DNA from: Paenibacillus glycanilyticus NBRC 16618 | Lineage (GTDB): Bacteria; Bacillota; Bacilli; Paenibacillales; Paenibacillaceae | Assembly: GCF_004000805.1 (NCBI RefSeq) | Contig: NZ_BILY01000020.1 | Span: 44,410-108,409 of the forward strand | Reading direction: 5' to 3' | DNA length: 64,000 bases | Shown here: piece after piece, positions 24,890-34,727 of the stretch | Numbering within the stretch: the first letter of the stretch is position 1 | Layout of the letters: every line of letters starts with the position of its first letter | Made by a program: the position numbers and the translations under genes | The notes under the pieces: model-generated | What the model was told of the DNA's origin: nothing | The model's database searches: none | What the model saw: the letters and a program-made list of their open reading frames with translations, nothing else

Positions 24890-26959
24890 CTATTTGATAA
24901 GTGCGTTAGGATCAATGATGAGCGCCACCTGGCCATCGCCAAGAATGGTCGCACCGGATATAGCTTCAATATTGGTTAAATATTTGCCTAGCGATTTCAA
25001 CACAATCTCGCTTTGTCCAATAAACTCGTCAACGGTAATCGCCGCCCATTTATCGCCTTTACGGATAACGACAATTTCGGTCTCCGACTCGCTTTGCTCG
25101 TTAAAGTCGGGCGAATCGAGTACTTTGCTTAAAGAAACCAAAGGAATAACGGCGTTTCGGAAATGAATCATCCGGTTACCGTGTACGTTCAGGATCTGAT
25201 CCTTCTGGATAATGCCGGTTTCCACGATAGACGTAAGCGGAATCGCGTATTTCTCGGAACCTAGCTTGATAAGCATCGCGGAAATAATAGATAGAGTCAG
25301 AGGCAATTGAACGGCAAATTTCGTTCCGCGCCCAAGCGCGGAATCTACCGTTACATTGCCGCCAAGGGAAGTGATCTTGGATCTAACGACATCAAGGCCA
25401 ACTCCGCGGCCGGAAATGTCGGAGATTTTATCGGCCGTGCTGAACCCTGGAGCAAATATCAACATGTTGATATCTTCGTCAGACAGCTGCTTCGCCTGAT
25501 CCTCGGTGACAACGCCGTTCTTGATCGCCGTTTTTAGAACTTTCTCGCGGTTGATGCCTCTTCCGTCTTCTTCAACCTCGATAAAGACATGATTGCCGCT
25601 ATGATAAGCGCGCAGGTTAATCGTTCCTGTCTCCGGCTTGCCCGCTGCGATACGTTCCTGGGTGGTTTCAATGCCATGGTCCACCGAGTTGCGGAGCAAG
25701 TGAACCAGCGGGTCGCCAATCTCGTCAATGACTGTGCGGTCAAGCTCTGTATCTGCGCCAGTAATAACCAGATCAATTTTCTTGTCGAGCGATTTAGCCA
25801 AGTCGCGGATCATGCGCGGGAACCGGTTAAATACCGAATCTACCGGAACCATCCTCAGCTTCAGGACGATATTTTGCAGATCGGAGCTGACTCGGGTCAT
25901 ATGCTCGACGGTTTCCGTCAGATCGTTGCGGCGGATCTCGCTGGACAGCTGCTCCAGCCTTACACGGTCGATCAGCAGCTCGCTGAACAGGTTCATCAGA
26001 GCATCCAGACGATCGATATCGACGCGGATCGTTCTGGATACGGCGGCAGGCGCAGAGGATGCTGCCGCCTGCGTGCGTGCTGCGCTAACCTGCTTGCCCG
26101 CTTCTTCCTTCGCGGCTTCCGATTGAGGCTCGGCTTGCGCAGGTGCCGCTGCCGGAGCCTGCTCCTTGGCCGCCGCATTATTCAGCATGGCGAGCGACTC
26201 AAGATCCAGCAACGCTACAGTGACTTTCTCGATCTCGGAGATTGCCGCGATTTGAGCTTCCAGCTCTTGCTGGGACAGGGTTGAGATCGTAAACACGGAG
26301 AAGGAACGGTCGAATTTCTCCTGCTCCAAATCGGTTACGGAAGGCTCGGATTTTACGATGTCGCCATTCTTGCCCAGCAGATCGAATACCATATAAGCAC
26401 GCACGCCTTTTAAGACGCAATCTTCCCGGATTTCTACCTCGATGTAGTAGACGTTATGCCCGCTATCGATAGATTGCTGGATCACCGAGGTCTGGAACTC
26501 ATCCAGAATTCCGCCGGTTTGCTGCACGGATGCGGACGGAGCAGACGATGCAGCCGTGGAAGCTACCGCCGTTTTGTAGTCTCCTTTGACAATGGACTGC
26601 AGCGAAGCCACAATCGCGGTTACATCCGCTTTGCCCGTCCCGCCTCCTACGATATCCTGAACCATGGACTCGAGAGCATCCAGCCCCTTGAACAAGGTAT
26701 CGAAAATAAATTCATCCATCTTCAGCTTGCTGTTTCGTACAAGATCAAGCACGTTTTCCATCTCATGCGTCAGCGAGGCCAGATCTTCATACCCCATCGT
26801 TGCGGACATCCCTTTTAGGGTGTGGGCAGAGCGGAAAATTGACTGGACGATCGATAGATCCTCCGGCTCGCTCTCCAGGCGAAGCAAATTTTCGTTCAAA
26901 GCTTGCAGGTGATCATTGGATTCGTCGATAAACATCGATAAGTAGGCGTTCATATCCAT
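24890..26959 (-). CDS. cheA: Chemotaxis histidine kinase CheA
   Basis: 689 residues. P1 HPt domain with phosphorylated His46 (FRSAHTLKGMSATMGYEDLASLTHEMENVLD). P2 CheY-binding region about 160-260. An Ala/Gln/Pro-rich linker follows to about 310, then the P3 dimerisation helices (RLDALMNLFSELLIDRVRLEQL). The P4 kinase core has HLLRNSVDHGIE (N box), GRGINREKV (G1) and GRGVGLDVVRSKI (G2), and P5 is CheW-like at the C terminus. It phosphorylates CheY and CheB. AGGAGGTG precedes the ATG. Confidence 0.98.
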   Translation of the reverse strand: MDMNAYLSMFIDESNDHLQALNENLLRLESEPEDLSIVQSIFRSAHTLKGMSATMGYEDLASLTHEMENVLDLVRNSKLKMDEFIFDTLFKGLDALESMVQDIVGGGTGKADVTAIVASLQSIVKGDYKTAVASTAASSAPSASVQQTGGILDEFQTSVIQQSIDSGHNVYYIEVEIREDCVLKGVRAYMVFDLLGKNGDIVKSEPSVTDLEQEKFDRSFSVFTISTLSQQELEAQIAAISEIEKVTVALLDLESLAMLNNAAAKEQAPAAAPAQAEPQSEAAKEEAGKQVSAARTQAAASSAPAAVSRTIRVDIDRLDALMNLFSELLIDRVRLEQLSSEIRRNDLTETVEHMTRVSSDLQNIVLKLRMVPVDSVFNRFPRMIRDLAKSLDKKIDLVITGADTELDRTVIDEIGDPLVHLLRNSVDHGIETTQERIAAGKPETGTINLRAYHSGNHVFIEVEEDGRGINREKVLKTAIKNGVVTEDQAKQLSDEDINMLIFAPGFSTADKISDISGRGVGLDVVRSKITSLGGNVTVDSALGRGTKFAVQLPLTLSIISAMLIKLGSEKYAIPLTSIVETGIIQKDQILNVHGNRMIHFRNAVIPLVSLSKVLDSPDFNEQSESETEIVVIRKGDKWAAITVDEFIGQSEIVLKSLGKYLTNIEAISGATILGDGQVALIIDPNALIK

Positions 26960-26995
26960 TTTGTCGCACCTCCTGATAGGACTTTATATCATCTA

Positions 26996-28318
26996 TTATC
27001 CTTTCAAAACCGCATGCTGCAGCTCGGCGGCAATCTGCTGCAGCGGCAGTACCGTCTTCACGCAGCCGGTCTCTATCGCGCTGCGCGGCATACCGTAAAC
27101 GACGCAGGTCTGTTCGGATTCGGCAATCGCCGATTCCGCGCCGCTGTCGACGAGAGCCTTCATTCCTTTTGCTCCGTCGCTTCCCATTCCCGTCATGATG
27201 ACGGCGTGACGTTTCAGCTCGTCGAATGGGGTCAATGACTCGAATAGAACGTCAACCGAAGGACGATGTCCGTTGCGCGGCGGCTTCTGCGTAAGCTGAA
27301 CGTAATAGCCGCTCTGGTCCTTCGCCAGTTCCATGTGATGACCGCCAGGGGCGATATAGACAACCCCGGCCTTCAATCGGTCACCTTGAGAAGCCTCCAC
27401 AACTTCAAGCTCGCTAAAGCTGTCCAGACGCTGGGCTAGCGACTTTGTAAACTTGGGAGGCATATGCTGAACGATCAATACGGGCGCTGCCAGCTGGGCC
27501 GGAAGCGAAGTGATCACTTCATGCAGAGCGCGTGGACCGCCGGTTGAAGTTCCGATCGCAATTAATTGGTCAAAGCCGTCCGTGTGCCTGAACCGTTTCC
27601 GTTCTTTGTTCTCCTCCAGTGCCGCCGCGACCGGAGCGATTGGTATACCAGGGGCTGACCCGTACGGTCTGCCGCCGCCATCGGTTAATGGCTTGACCGG
27701 ATTCCTCAGACCGCCTGTTGGTTTGGTTTTCTTCTCTAATGCCGGAGCAGATGCGTCTCTTGCTTCTGCCTGCTGCTCCGGCTGCAGCAGCCCACGCTTA
27801 CGGTTGTTCCCTTCTTCCGCCGATTTCGCTGGCTGTGCAAGCCGTGACTGCTCGGGCATGTCCCGATTAATGGAAGCCTTCTTCTTATCCGTGTCCATAA
27901 CAGCGGTAGAATACCTTTTTGTCAGGACCGCGATTCTCAGCTTCTCAAGCAACAGCTCCCCGACCCGGACAATATCATTGGAGAAAGCGCCCATCGGCTT
28001 GCGGATAAAGTCGAATGCCCCGAGCTGCAGTGCCTTAATGGTTTCTCTCGTGTTCTCTTCACTGATGCCGGATAACATGATCACGGGTGTCGGCTGTTCG
28101 ATCATGATCCGCTGCAAGGCATCGAGCCCGTTAAGCTCGGGCATCTCAAGATCCAACGTGACAGCATCGGGCTTCCACTTTTTAACGGCTTCAATGGCTT
28201 CAATGCCGTTACAAGCCGTTGCCACAATCGTAAATTGGGGGTCCTGAACGATCAGATCGCTGAATATTTTTCTCATGAAAGGCGAATCGTCCACGACCAG
28301 CACGCGATAAGGAGCCAT
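26996..28318 (-). CDS. cheB: Protein-glutamate methylesterase/deamidase CheB
   Basis: 440 residues, longer than the usual 350-360. The receiver domain has DDS near the start and phospho-acceptor Asp56 (VTLDLEMPELNG). The C-terminal methylesterase domain starts at about 250 with IAIGTSTGGPRAL (catalytic Ser258), VLIVQHMPPKFT (His) and MTGMGSDGAKGM (Asp). The extra length is a 120-residue charged and proline-rich linker (about 130-248). It removes methyl groups from chemoreceptors when phosphorylated by CheA. No cheR is seen in this window. Confidence 0.96.
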   Translation of the reverse strand: MAPYRVLVVDDSPFMRKIFSDLIVQDPQFTIVATACNGIEAIEAVKKWKPDAVTLDLEMPELNGLDALQRIMIEQPTPVIMLSGISEENTRETIKALQLGAFDFIRKPMGAFSNDIVRVGELLLEKLRIAVLTKRYSTAVMDTDKKKASINRDMPEQSRLAQPAKSAEEGNNRKRGLLQPEQQAEARDASAPALEKKTKPTGGLRNPVKPLTDGGGRPYGSAPGIPIAPVAAALEENKERKRFRHTDGFDQLIAIGTSTGGPRALHEVITSLPAQLAAPVLIVQHMPPKFTKSLAQRLDSFSELEVVEASQGDRLKAGVVYIAPGGHHMELAKDQSGYYVQLTQKPPRNGHRPSVDVLFESLTPFDELKRHAVIMTGMGSDGAKGMKALVDSGAESAIAESEQTCVVYGMPRSAIETGCVKTVLPLQQIAAELQHAVLKG

Positions 28319-28345
28319 CCTGTTCCCCCTCTTATGTATGTATGA

Positions 28346-29218
28346 CTACCGGTTAAACCTAAACATCTTATGTATGAATCCTCTTACTCCAGCTGCAGCG
28401 GTTTGCTCCGGAATGGACATCTCCAAATATCGGCGTGCAATTTCGTCAATTCCTCTTGAGGCGTCGCTTCCCGGGAAAGCAACGGTAAACGGCGTTTGCC
28501 GCTTTACGGCTTTCGTGACATTCGGATCATCCAGGATTACGCCCAATGTCGGAAGTTCGGCATGAAGAAATCTTCTGGCAACAAGATTAATTTTGTCCGC
28601 AGTCTGGATGCCCTCCTTGCGGTCTGTCGCGCGGTTAATAACGAGCTTAAACGCGGCGTTGATGCCCATCGACTTGACCATCTTTACCAGAGCGTAGGCA
28701 TCGGTAATCGCTGTTGGCTCCGGCGTTGTCACCACAAAGGTTTCTTCCGCCGCAGAGATAAACTTGACGGTTTCCTTCGACAAGCCCGCTCCCGTGTCAA
28801 AGAGAATAAAATCGTATTCCCCCTGCAGCTTGCCAATCTGTTCAGAGAACCAGTCCAGCTGCTCCGCGGTTAAGTCAAGAAGATCCTGAAACCCTGAACC
28901 GCCCGCTATAAAATGTACCCCTGTCGGGCCAATCTGGATAATATCCCAGATGGTCTTATCCTGCTTGAACAGATGATAGAGGTGATAGGAAGAGCTTACT
29001 CCCATAAGGACATCGATATTGGCCATGCCGATATCCGCGTCAAATACGAGAACTTTTTTCCCCAGGCGTTGCAGCGAAATAGCAAAGTTCAGGCTGAAGT
29101 TGGATTTGCCTACTCCCCCCTTCCCGCTCGTGATCGTTACGATACGGGTAGGACGGGCAGTCTCCTGGCCCATCCTCATCTTCACCATGTTGCGAAGCGC
29201 CTCCGCTTGATCATTCAT
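28346..29218 (-). CDS. flhG: MinD-like ATPase FlhG (YlxH), flagellar number regulator
   Basis: 290 residues. The N terminus MNDQAEALRNMV has the DQAxxLR motif that activates the FlhF GTPase. The deviant Walker A is SGKGGVGKSNFSLNFA, with VFDADIGMANIDVLMG downstream. A C-terminal amphipathic stretch suggests membrane association. It controls the number and placement of flagella with FlhF. It overlaps the flhF stop (ATGAATGA). The longer in-frame opening upstream lies inside flhF and is not family-like. Confidence 0.95.
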   Translation of the reverse strand: MNDQAEALRNMVKMRMGQETARPTRIVTITSGKGGVGKSNFSLNFAISLQRLGKKVLVFDADIGMANIDVLMGVSSSYHLYHLFKQDKTIWDIIQIGPTGVHFIAGGSGFQDLLDLTAEQLDWFSEQIGKLQGEYDFILFDTGAGLSKETVKFISAAEETFVVTTPEPTAITDAYALVKMVKSMGINAAFKLVINRATDRKEGIQTADKINLVARRFLHAELPTLGVILDDPNVTKAVKRQTPFTVAFPGSDASRGIDEIARRYLEMSIPEQTAAAGVRGFIHKMFRFNR

Positions 29219-30461
29219 CGGCAGGAGCCCCCAGCAGCGCATCGATATATCGCTCCGCGTTAAATGGGGCAATATCGTCCGGCACGGTCTGGCCGCTGGC
29301 AACAAACACCGGCTGCAATTCATTTTGCAGGGCCAGGTTTAGGATCGATCCGTACACCGACGTTTCATCCAGCTTAGTGAACAGCACCTTGCGAACTCCA
29401 TATTTCACAAAATTGTCCGCCACCGCCATCATGTCTTTGGTTTTGCCGGTCAAGCTCAGCACCAACACGGTCTCGCTCTTCTCGCTGGACTGAAGGAGAC
29501 TGTTTACTTCGGAAACGTGCAGCTCATTGCGGAAATTCCGGCCTGCCGTATCCATGTAAATCAGTTCACGGTCTTCCAGCTGCTTGAAGGCTTTAGGCAA
29601 ATCCATCGGCGAGAACACCACTTCCATCGGCACGTTCAGAATATTCGCGTAGGTTCGCAGCTGATCGACCGCCGCAATCCGGTAAGTATCCGAAGTGATT
29701 AACCCAATCTGCCGTCCAAACTTGATCGATTGTCCCGCTGCCAGTTTTGCGATTGTAGTGGTCTTGCCCACACCTGTCGGTCCAACAAAATGAACGATTC
29801 TTGCCGATTCGCTAATGGATTGATGACTGTACGGAATCAGCCATTCCAACAGCAGCTCCCTGGCAATCCGCCACGTCTCAGCCCCGTCCGGCATTTCCTT
29901 CAGGTCTGCAAGTTTCTCGTTAACCGCGTCTATTAACCGGTCTATCAGTTCCGGCTCCACTTCCTGTTGGACCAACCGCCCATACAAGGATTGAATGGCG
30001 AGCGGCCGTTCCATGTCCGGCTTATGCATCGACAGCTGCTTCAAAGATTGCTTGATAAACCGGATTTCCTCTAACAGATCATCGTTAATCCGGTTTATCG
30101 TCTGCAACGGAGGGGAAGCCGGCATAACCGGCGGAGGCGGCTGAACGACCGTCACAGGCGCGGGAGCCGGAGGCTCAAGAACCGCCGTAGCCGTAGCCGC
30201 TTGCCTTTTCGACTCTTGAATCGCACGAACAACCTGCTGGACCTCTGCTGCCGCTTTTTTCGGCTGGGTTGCTGCAGTTGGCGCGGCTGCTCCCGACTCG
30301 ATTGCGGCTATAACCTCCATCTTTTTCTTCCGGAACATTCCCATGAATCCGCCGATCCGGACTTCCTTCGTATTCAGGATGACGGCATCTTTACCAAGCT
30401 CGCTCCGAATCATCGGCAGGGCTTCCGGCAAGGCGTTCACCACATAACGTTTTACTCTCAT
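29211..30461 (-). CDS. flhF: SRP-like GTPase FlhF
   Basis: 416 residues. The N-terminal basic B domain has a Pro/Ala/Val-rich linker (about 75-130). It is followed by an N domain and an SRP-type G domain: [41 protein letters not shown] and FTKLDE. FlhF marks the position where the first basal-body proteins assemble. The start overlaps the flhA stop as ATGA. Confidence 0.97.
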   Translation of the reverse strand: MRVKRYVVNALPEALPMIRSELGKDAVILNTKEVRIGGFMGMFRKKKMEVIAAIESGAAAPTAATQPKKAAAEVQQVVRAIQESKRQAATATAVLEPPAPAPVTVVQPPPPVMPASPPLQTINRINDDLLEEIRFIKQSLKQLSMHKPDMERPLAIQSLYGRLVQQEVEPELIDRLIDAVNEKLADLKEMPDGAETWRIARELLLEWLIPYSHQSISESARIVHFVGPTGVGKTTTIAKLAAGQSIKFGRQIGLITSDTYRIAAVDQLRTYANILNVPMEVVFSPMDLPKAFKQLEDRELIYMDTAGRNFRNELHVSEVNSLLQSSEKSETVLVLSLTGKTKDMMAVADNFVKYGVRKVLFTKLDETSVYGSILNLALQNELQPVFVASGQTVPDDIAPFNAERYIDALLGAPADE

Positions 30462-32491
30462 AAATTCACCACCCCTACGCTTTGAACTTCGATGTTAGGC
30501 TCGAGCTCGCTATACGACAGTACCGGTACATCCTGCATGGTCCGTTCCACAATCTGTCTCAGATACATGCGAATGGTAGGCGAAGTCAGTACAACGGGAT
30601 GCTGGCCGGATTGAATTTGGCGCGACACTTGCTCGTTGAGCTTCTGATAGATTTGCTGCGTTGCTACAGGGTCAAGCGCAATATAGCTTCCCTGGTCGGT
30701 CTGCTGAACCGACTCCGCGATTTTCTTCTCAAGCGCAGGACCTACGGTAATAACCCTTAACATATTACCCGTTGAAGTGAACTGCTGCGTAATTTGCCTC
30801 GACAACGCTTGCCGGGCATATTCCGTAAGAATGTCCGGGTCCTTCGTATAATGGGCTTGATCCGCCAGCGATTCGAAGATCGTGACCAGATCCCGGATCG
30901 ACACTTTCTCACGCAAAAGCTTGGCTAGTACCTTCTGCAAATCGCCTATCGATAAAATGGAAGGAATAAGTTCTTCGATAAGCGCCGGGTAAGACTCTTT
31001 CACATTCTCTACCAGAGCCTTGGTCTCTTGGCGGCCAATCAGCTCATGCGCATGACGCTTAATAATTTCCGTCAAATGCGTTGCCACGACGGAAGGCGGA
31101 TCCACAACGGTATATCCGGAGATTTCCGCTCTCTCCTTCATGGCTTCATCGATCCAGAGCGCCGGAAGTCCAAACGCCGGTTCGGTCGTTTCGATTCCGA
31201 TTACGGACTCGTCTTCGAAGCCTGGGCTCATCGCAAGATAATGGTTTAGCAGCAATTCGCCGCGAGCAACGATATTCCCCTTAATCTTGATGACATATTC
31301 ATTCGGCTTGAGCTGTATGTTATCGCGTATCCGGATGACCGGCACTACAAGTCCAAGCTCAAGGGCGCATTGCCTGCGAATCATAATAATCCGGTCAAGC
31401 AAGTCTCCTCCCTGCTGCGTATCCGCCAGCGGTATAAGACCATAGCCAAATTCGAATTCGATCGGATCAACCTGCAGCAAGCTGATGACACTTTCGGGAC
31501 TTCGCACCTCTTCGATCTGTTGCTCCTCCTCCAAAAGCTCTTCCTGCTGCATTTGCTTGGCAATGGATTGCTGCATCCTCCAGGCACCGAACAAGAGCAA
31601 GGCGGCAAAAGGGATCGTACGCAAAATGCCGATTGGCGTGAATACGCCGAGCAAAGTGATTGTTCCAGCCACAATATAAAGCAGCTTCGGGTATTTAAGG
31701 AGCTGCGTTGTAACGTCCTGCGCGAAGTTGCCGTCCGAAGCGGCACGGGTTACGATCAGGCCAGCTGCTGTGGAGATAAGCAGGGCTGGAATCTGGCTGA
31801 CCAGACCGTCACCGATCGTAAGAATCGAGTAGGTTTGCAGAGCATCGCTAAAGCTGTCTCCGTGAATGGCCATCCCGATAATGAAACCGCCAATAAGGTT
31901 GATAAGCAAGATAATGATGGAAGCAATGGCATCACCCTTGACGAATTTGCTTGCACCGTCCATGGAGCCGTAAAAGTCCGCTTCTCTTTCGATTTTCGAT
32001 CGGCGCTCACGCGCCTGCTGTTCATTGATCAGTCCCGCGTTCAGGTCGGCATCAATGCTCATTTGCTTGCCGGGCATCGCGTCGAGTGTAAATCTGGCCG
32101 CAACCTCCGCTACCCGCTCCGAACCTTTCGTAATAACGATGAACTGTACAACGACTAGGATGAGAAATACGACGAAGCCAATCGCGATTTGCCCTCCGCC
32201 TACCCAGGACCCAAACGTCTGTACAACCTCGCCGGCATGGCCGTGCGACAAAATATTGCGTGTTGTCGATACGTTTAGCGCAAGCCGGAATAAGGTCGTC
32301 ACTAGCAGGATTGCAGGGAAGATAGAGAAATCGAGAGCTTCCTTCGTATTCATCGCAATCAGCAGAATCATGAGCGCGATCGAAATGTTCAGGATGAGCA
32401 AAATATCCAGCAGCAGTGTTGGTATAGGGATGACCATCATGAGTACGATGCCGATAATCCCAGCTAAGATAGCAATATCTTTCACTTTCAT
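30458..32491 (-). CDS. flhA: Flagellar type III export gate protein FlhA
   Basis: 677 residues. About eight membrane segments lie in the first 330 residues, with the cytoplasmic FHIPEP region (RFTLDAMPGKQMSIDADLNAGLI) that is diagnostic for FlhA/LcrD. A large C-terminal chaperone and substrate docking domain follows. It is the proton-conducting export gate, forming a nonameric ring. GGGAGGAG precedes the ATG. Confidence 0.98.
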   Translation of the reverse strand: MKVKDIAILAGIIGIVLMMVIPIPTLLLDILLILNISIALMILLIAMNTKEALDFSIFPAILLVTTLFRLALNVSTTRNILSHGHAGEVVQTFGSWVGGGQIAIGFVVFLILVVVQFIVITKGSERVAEVAARFTLDAMPGKQMSIDADLNAGLINEQQARERRSKIEREADFYGSMDGASKFVKGDAIASIIILLINLIGGFIIGMAIHGDSFSDALQTYSILTIGDGLVSQIPALLISTAAGLIVTRAASDGNFAQDVTTQLLKYPKLLYIVAGTITLLGVFTPIGILRTIPFAALLLFGAWRMQQSIAKQMQQEELLEEEQQIEEVRSPESVISLLQVDPIEFEFGYGLIPLADTQQGGDLLDRIIMIRRQCALELGLVVPVIRIRDNIQLKPNEYVIKIKGNIVARGELLLNHYLAMSPGFEDESVIGIETTEPAFGLPALWIDEAMKERAEISGYTVVDPPSVVATHLTEIIKRHAHELIGRQETKALVENVKESYPALIEELIPSILSIGDLQKVLAKLLREKVSIRDLVTIFESLADQAHYTKDPDILTEYARQALSRQITQQFTSTGNMLRVITVGPALEKKIAESVQQTDQGSYIALDPVATQQIYQKLNEQVSRQIQSGQHPVVLTSPTIRMYLRQIVERTMQDVPVLSYSELEPNIEVQSVGVVNL

Positions 32492-32513
32492 GATGTTGTC
32501 TCCTCCCTCTCAA

Positions 32514-33611
32514 TTATGATGATCGAACCCGGCCTTTCATTTTATAAACAGCCGCCAATACTTCCGCCACGGCTTGGAACAAATCGGCAGGAATCGAATC
32601 GCCGATATCGGCCCGTTCGTAAAGCGCTCTGGCCAGCGGCTTATTTTCCATCATGACAACGCCATGTTCCTTGGCAACTTCGCGAATGCGGAGCGCCAAG
32701 TGATCCATCCCTTTTGCGATTATGACCGGAGCCTCCATCTTGGAAGCATCATACTGCAACGCAATGGCAAAGTGGGTTGGGTTCGTAATAACCACGTCGG
32801 CCTTAGGCACCTCCTGCATCATCCGCTGCATCGCCATCCGGCGCTGCCTTTCGCGGATTTTGCCTTTAATGAGAGGATCGCCCTCCGACTTCTTGTATTC
32901 GTCCTTGATGTCCTGCTTGGACATTCTCAGACTCTTGGCATGCTCGTAACGCTGATACATATAATCGGCGAAAGCCAGTATAACAAGCACCGCTCCGGTC
33001 TCTAATCCAAGCTTGACCGTTAATCCGGCAGTAAAGGCAAAGATTTGCTGGACCGATAGACTCGATAACATTAAAATCTTGTCCCAATCGCCCCAAATCG
33101 CCCGATAGACCAGGATGCCGATGATTAAGAGCTTTAATATGCTTTTTAGAAACTCAACTACCGTTCGCATCGAGAATATCTGCTTAAACCCGTTAATTGG
33201 ATTCAGCTTGGTGAACTTCGGCTTAAGCGATTCGCCCGTAAGTAGAAATCCGAACTGCATGACGTTTCCCAAAATCGCCACGATCACTACGATAGCGAAA
33301 ATCGGCGCAAGGAACATTAGCATGTCGACCGCAAGCTTGTTAAACAGCGGCATAATGTTCGCCGTCGTGACATCCATCGTCAGCCAATTATCAAAGAGCT
33401 CCTGGAACACGCTCATAATCCTCGTCTTATAGTAGCTGCCTAAAGCCGCAAAGGTAGCAAAGGTAAAGAGCAAAATCATGGAGCTTGGCAAATCGTTGGA
33501 TTTGGCGATCTGCCCTTTCTTGCGGGCTTCCTGCGTTTTCTTCGGCGTTGCTTTTTCCGTCTTTTCCTGACTAAACAGCTGCAAGTCTAGCTCTAGATAG
33601 TAAGATCTCAA
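32514..33611 (-). CDS. flhB: Flagellar export switch protein FlhB
   Basis: 365 residues from a TTG codon that follows AAGGAGGC by seven bases; upstream in-frame codons overlap the end of fliR and do not look conserved. LDLQLFSQEKTEKATPKKTQEARKKGQIAKSND is the typical N terminus. Four membrane segments follow, then the self-cleaving cytoplasmic domain with VVITNPTHFAIALQYD (cleavage between N and P). FlhB switches export from rod/hook to filament substrates through interaction with FliK. A truncated paralogue of its C-terminal domain is present at 62627-62932. Confidence 0.97.
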   Translation of the reverse strand: MRSYYLELDLQLFSQEKTEKATPKKTQEARKKGQIAKSNDLPSSMILLFTFATFAALGSYYKTRIMSVFQELFDNWLTMDVTTANIMPLFNKLAVDMLMFLAPIFAIVVIVAILGNVMQFGFLLTGESLKPKFTKLNPINGFKQIFSMRTVVEFLKSILKLLIIGILVYRAIWGDWDKILMLSSLSVQQIFAFTAGLTVKLGLETGAVLVILAFADYMYQRYEHAKSLRMSKQDIKDEYKKSEGDPLIKGKIRERQRRMAMQRMMQEVPKADVVITNPTHFAIALQYDASKMEAPVIIAKGMDHLALRIREVAKEHGVVMMENKPLARALYERADIGDSIPADLFQAVAEVLAAVYKMKGRVRSS

Positions 33612-33624
33612 CGTTGCAGCCTCC

Positions 33625-34419
33625 TTATTTGCTTTCGGTTTGTTGCACAATGCCAAACAATTGCTCCAGGTTGTCAAACATGATGGCAAACAGCCGCTCG
33701 AATATCGCGGATATACCGGGGAGCACCAGGATCAATAATCCTAGTCCCAGGAGCAGCTTAAGCGGAATCCCGATAACAAACACGTTATATTGAGGAGCCG
33801 TCTTTGCCAGGAAGCCAAGGCCTACGTCCGTCAGGAACATCGCTATGACAAGCGGAGCCGCAACCTGCATGGCCAGCAGGAACGCGTTCCCTACCGCCCG
33901 CGACAGGAAATCGGTTATGCTTCCATCGTAAATCCTGCTGAACAATTCGTTGGACAAAGGCATCCATTTGTAGCTGTCCATCAATCCGGTGAGCAGATAA
34001 TGATGCCCGTTAACGGCCAGAAACACCATGATAAGCAGCATGTACTTGAAGTTGCCGAGCAGCGGAGCCGAGACACCCGTCATCGGATCAATAACGTTTG
34101 ACATGGCGAAACCGATTTGCATATCCATCAGTGCGCCGGCTGTTTGCACAACCGTCATAAAGAGATAAACGATGTACCCCATCAGAAGTCCGATGAGGAC
34201 TTCCCGGAATATGTACAGAATGTACTCTGCATCCATCGGTACCGTCTTCTCTTTCAGCCCATAGGTCATAAAGACAATAAGGGAGAGAAAAAAGCCAAGT
34301 CCGATCTTGAAGGTGCTTGGTATGCCACGCATGTTAAACAGCGGAGCTACGACGAAAAACGATGTCATTCGACAAAAAATAAGCAAAAAAATAGGGAAGT
34401 ACTCCACGATCTGATCCAT
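33625..34419 (-). CDS. fliR: Flagellar export protein FliR
   Basis: 264 residues, mostly hydrophobic with six or more membrane segments. IFLLIFCRMTSFFVVAPLFNMRGIPSTFKIGLG and the late AAPLVIAMFLTDVGLGFLAKTAPQYNVFVIGIPLKLLLGLGLLIL are characteristic. It forms the FliP5-FliQ4-FliR1 core of the export gate. Gene order fliP-fliQ-fliR-flhB-flhA is canonical. Confidence 0.97.
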   Translation of the reverse strand: MDQIVEYFPIFLLIFCRMTSFFVVAPLFNMRGIPSTFKIGLGFFLSLIVFMTYGLKEKTVPMDAEYILYIFREVLIGLLMGYIVYLFMTVVQTAGALMDMQIGFAMSNVIDPMTGVSAPLLGNFKYMLLIMVFLAVNGHHYLLTGLMDSYKWMPLSNELFSRIYDGSITDFLSRAVGNAFLLAMQVAAPLVIAMFLTDVGLGFLAKTAPQYNVFVIGIPLKLLLGLGLLILVLPGISAIFERLFAIMFDNLEQLFGIVQQTESK

Positions 34420-34435
34420 GATTTCCGTTCACAAC

Positions 34436-34705
34436 CTATCCGATGTATTTATACAAGTTGTTCAGCAGATTGTAAGTGAAATCGACGATTACATTCAGAA
34501 TCCAAGGCCCGAATATAATCAGGGATACAAAGACCGCTACGATTTTTGGCACAAAAGCTAACGTCTGCTCTTGAATTTGGGTAGTCGCTTGAAAAATACT
34601 GACGATCAATCCGACGACTAGAGCGAGAACGAGCATCGGCGCGCTGGCTTTCAATACGGTACTGATGGCTTGTCCGGCCAATCCGATGATGAAATCAGCA
34701 CTCAT
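34436..34705 (-). CDS. fliQ: Flagellar export protein FliQ
   Basis: 89 residues with two membrane helices (AISTVLKASAPMLVLALVVGLIVSIFQATTQIQEQTLAFVPKIVAVFVSLIIFGPWIL), matching the tiny FliQ subunit of the export gate. AGGGAGGAACG lies before the ATG. Position between fliP and fliR confirms it. Confidence 0.97.
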   Translation of the reverse strand: MSADFIIGLAGQAISTVLKASAPMLVLALVVGLIVSIFQATTQIQEQTLAFVPKIVAVFVSLIIFGPWILNVIVDFTYNLLNNLYKYIG

Positions 34706-34727
34706 TGAACGTTCCTCCCTGTCATAA

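Noticed and set aside
31370..32158. 262-codon plus-strand frame opposite flhA
   Set aside because: Antisense shadow; composition is unlike a protein and there is no start signal.
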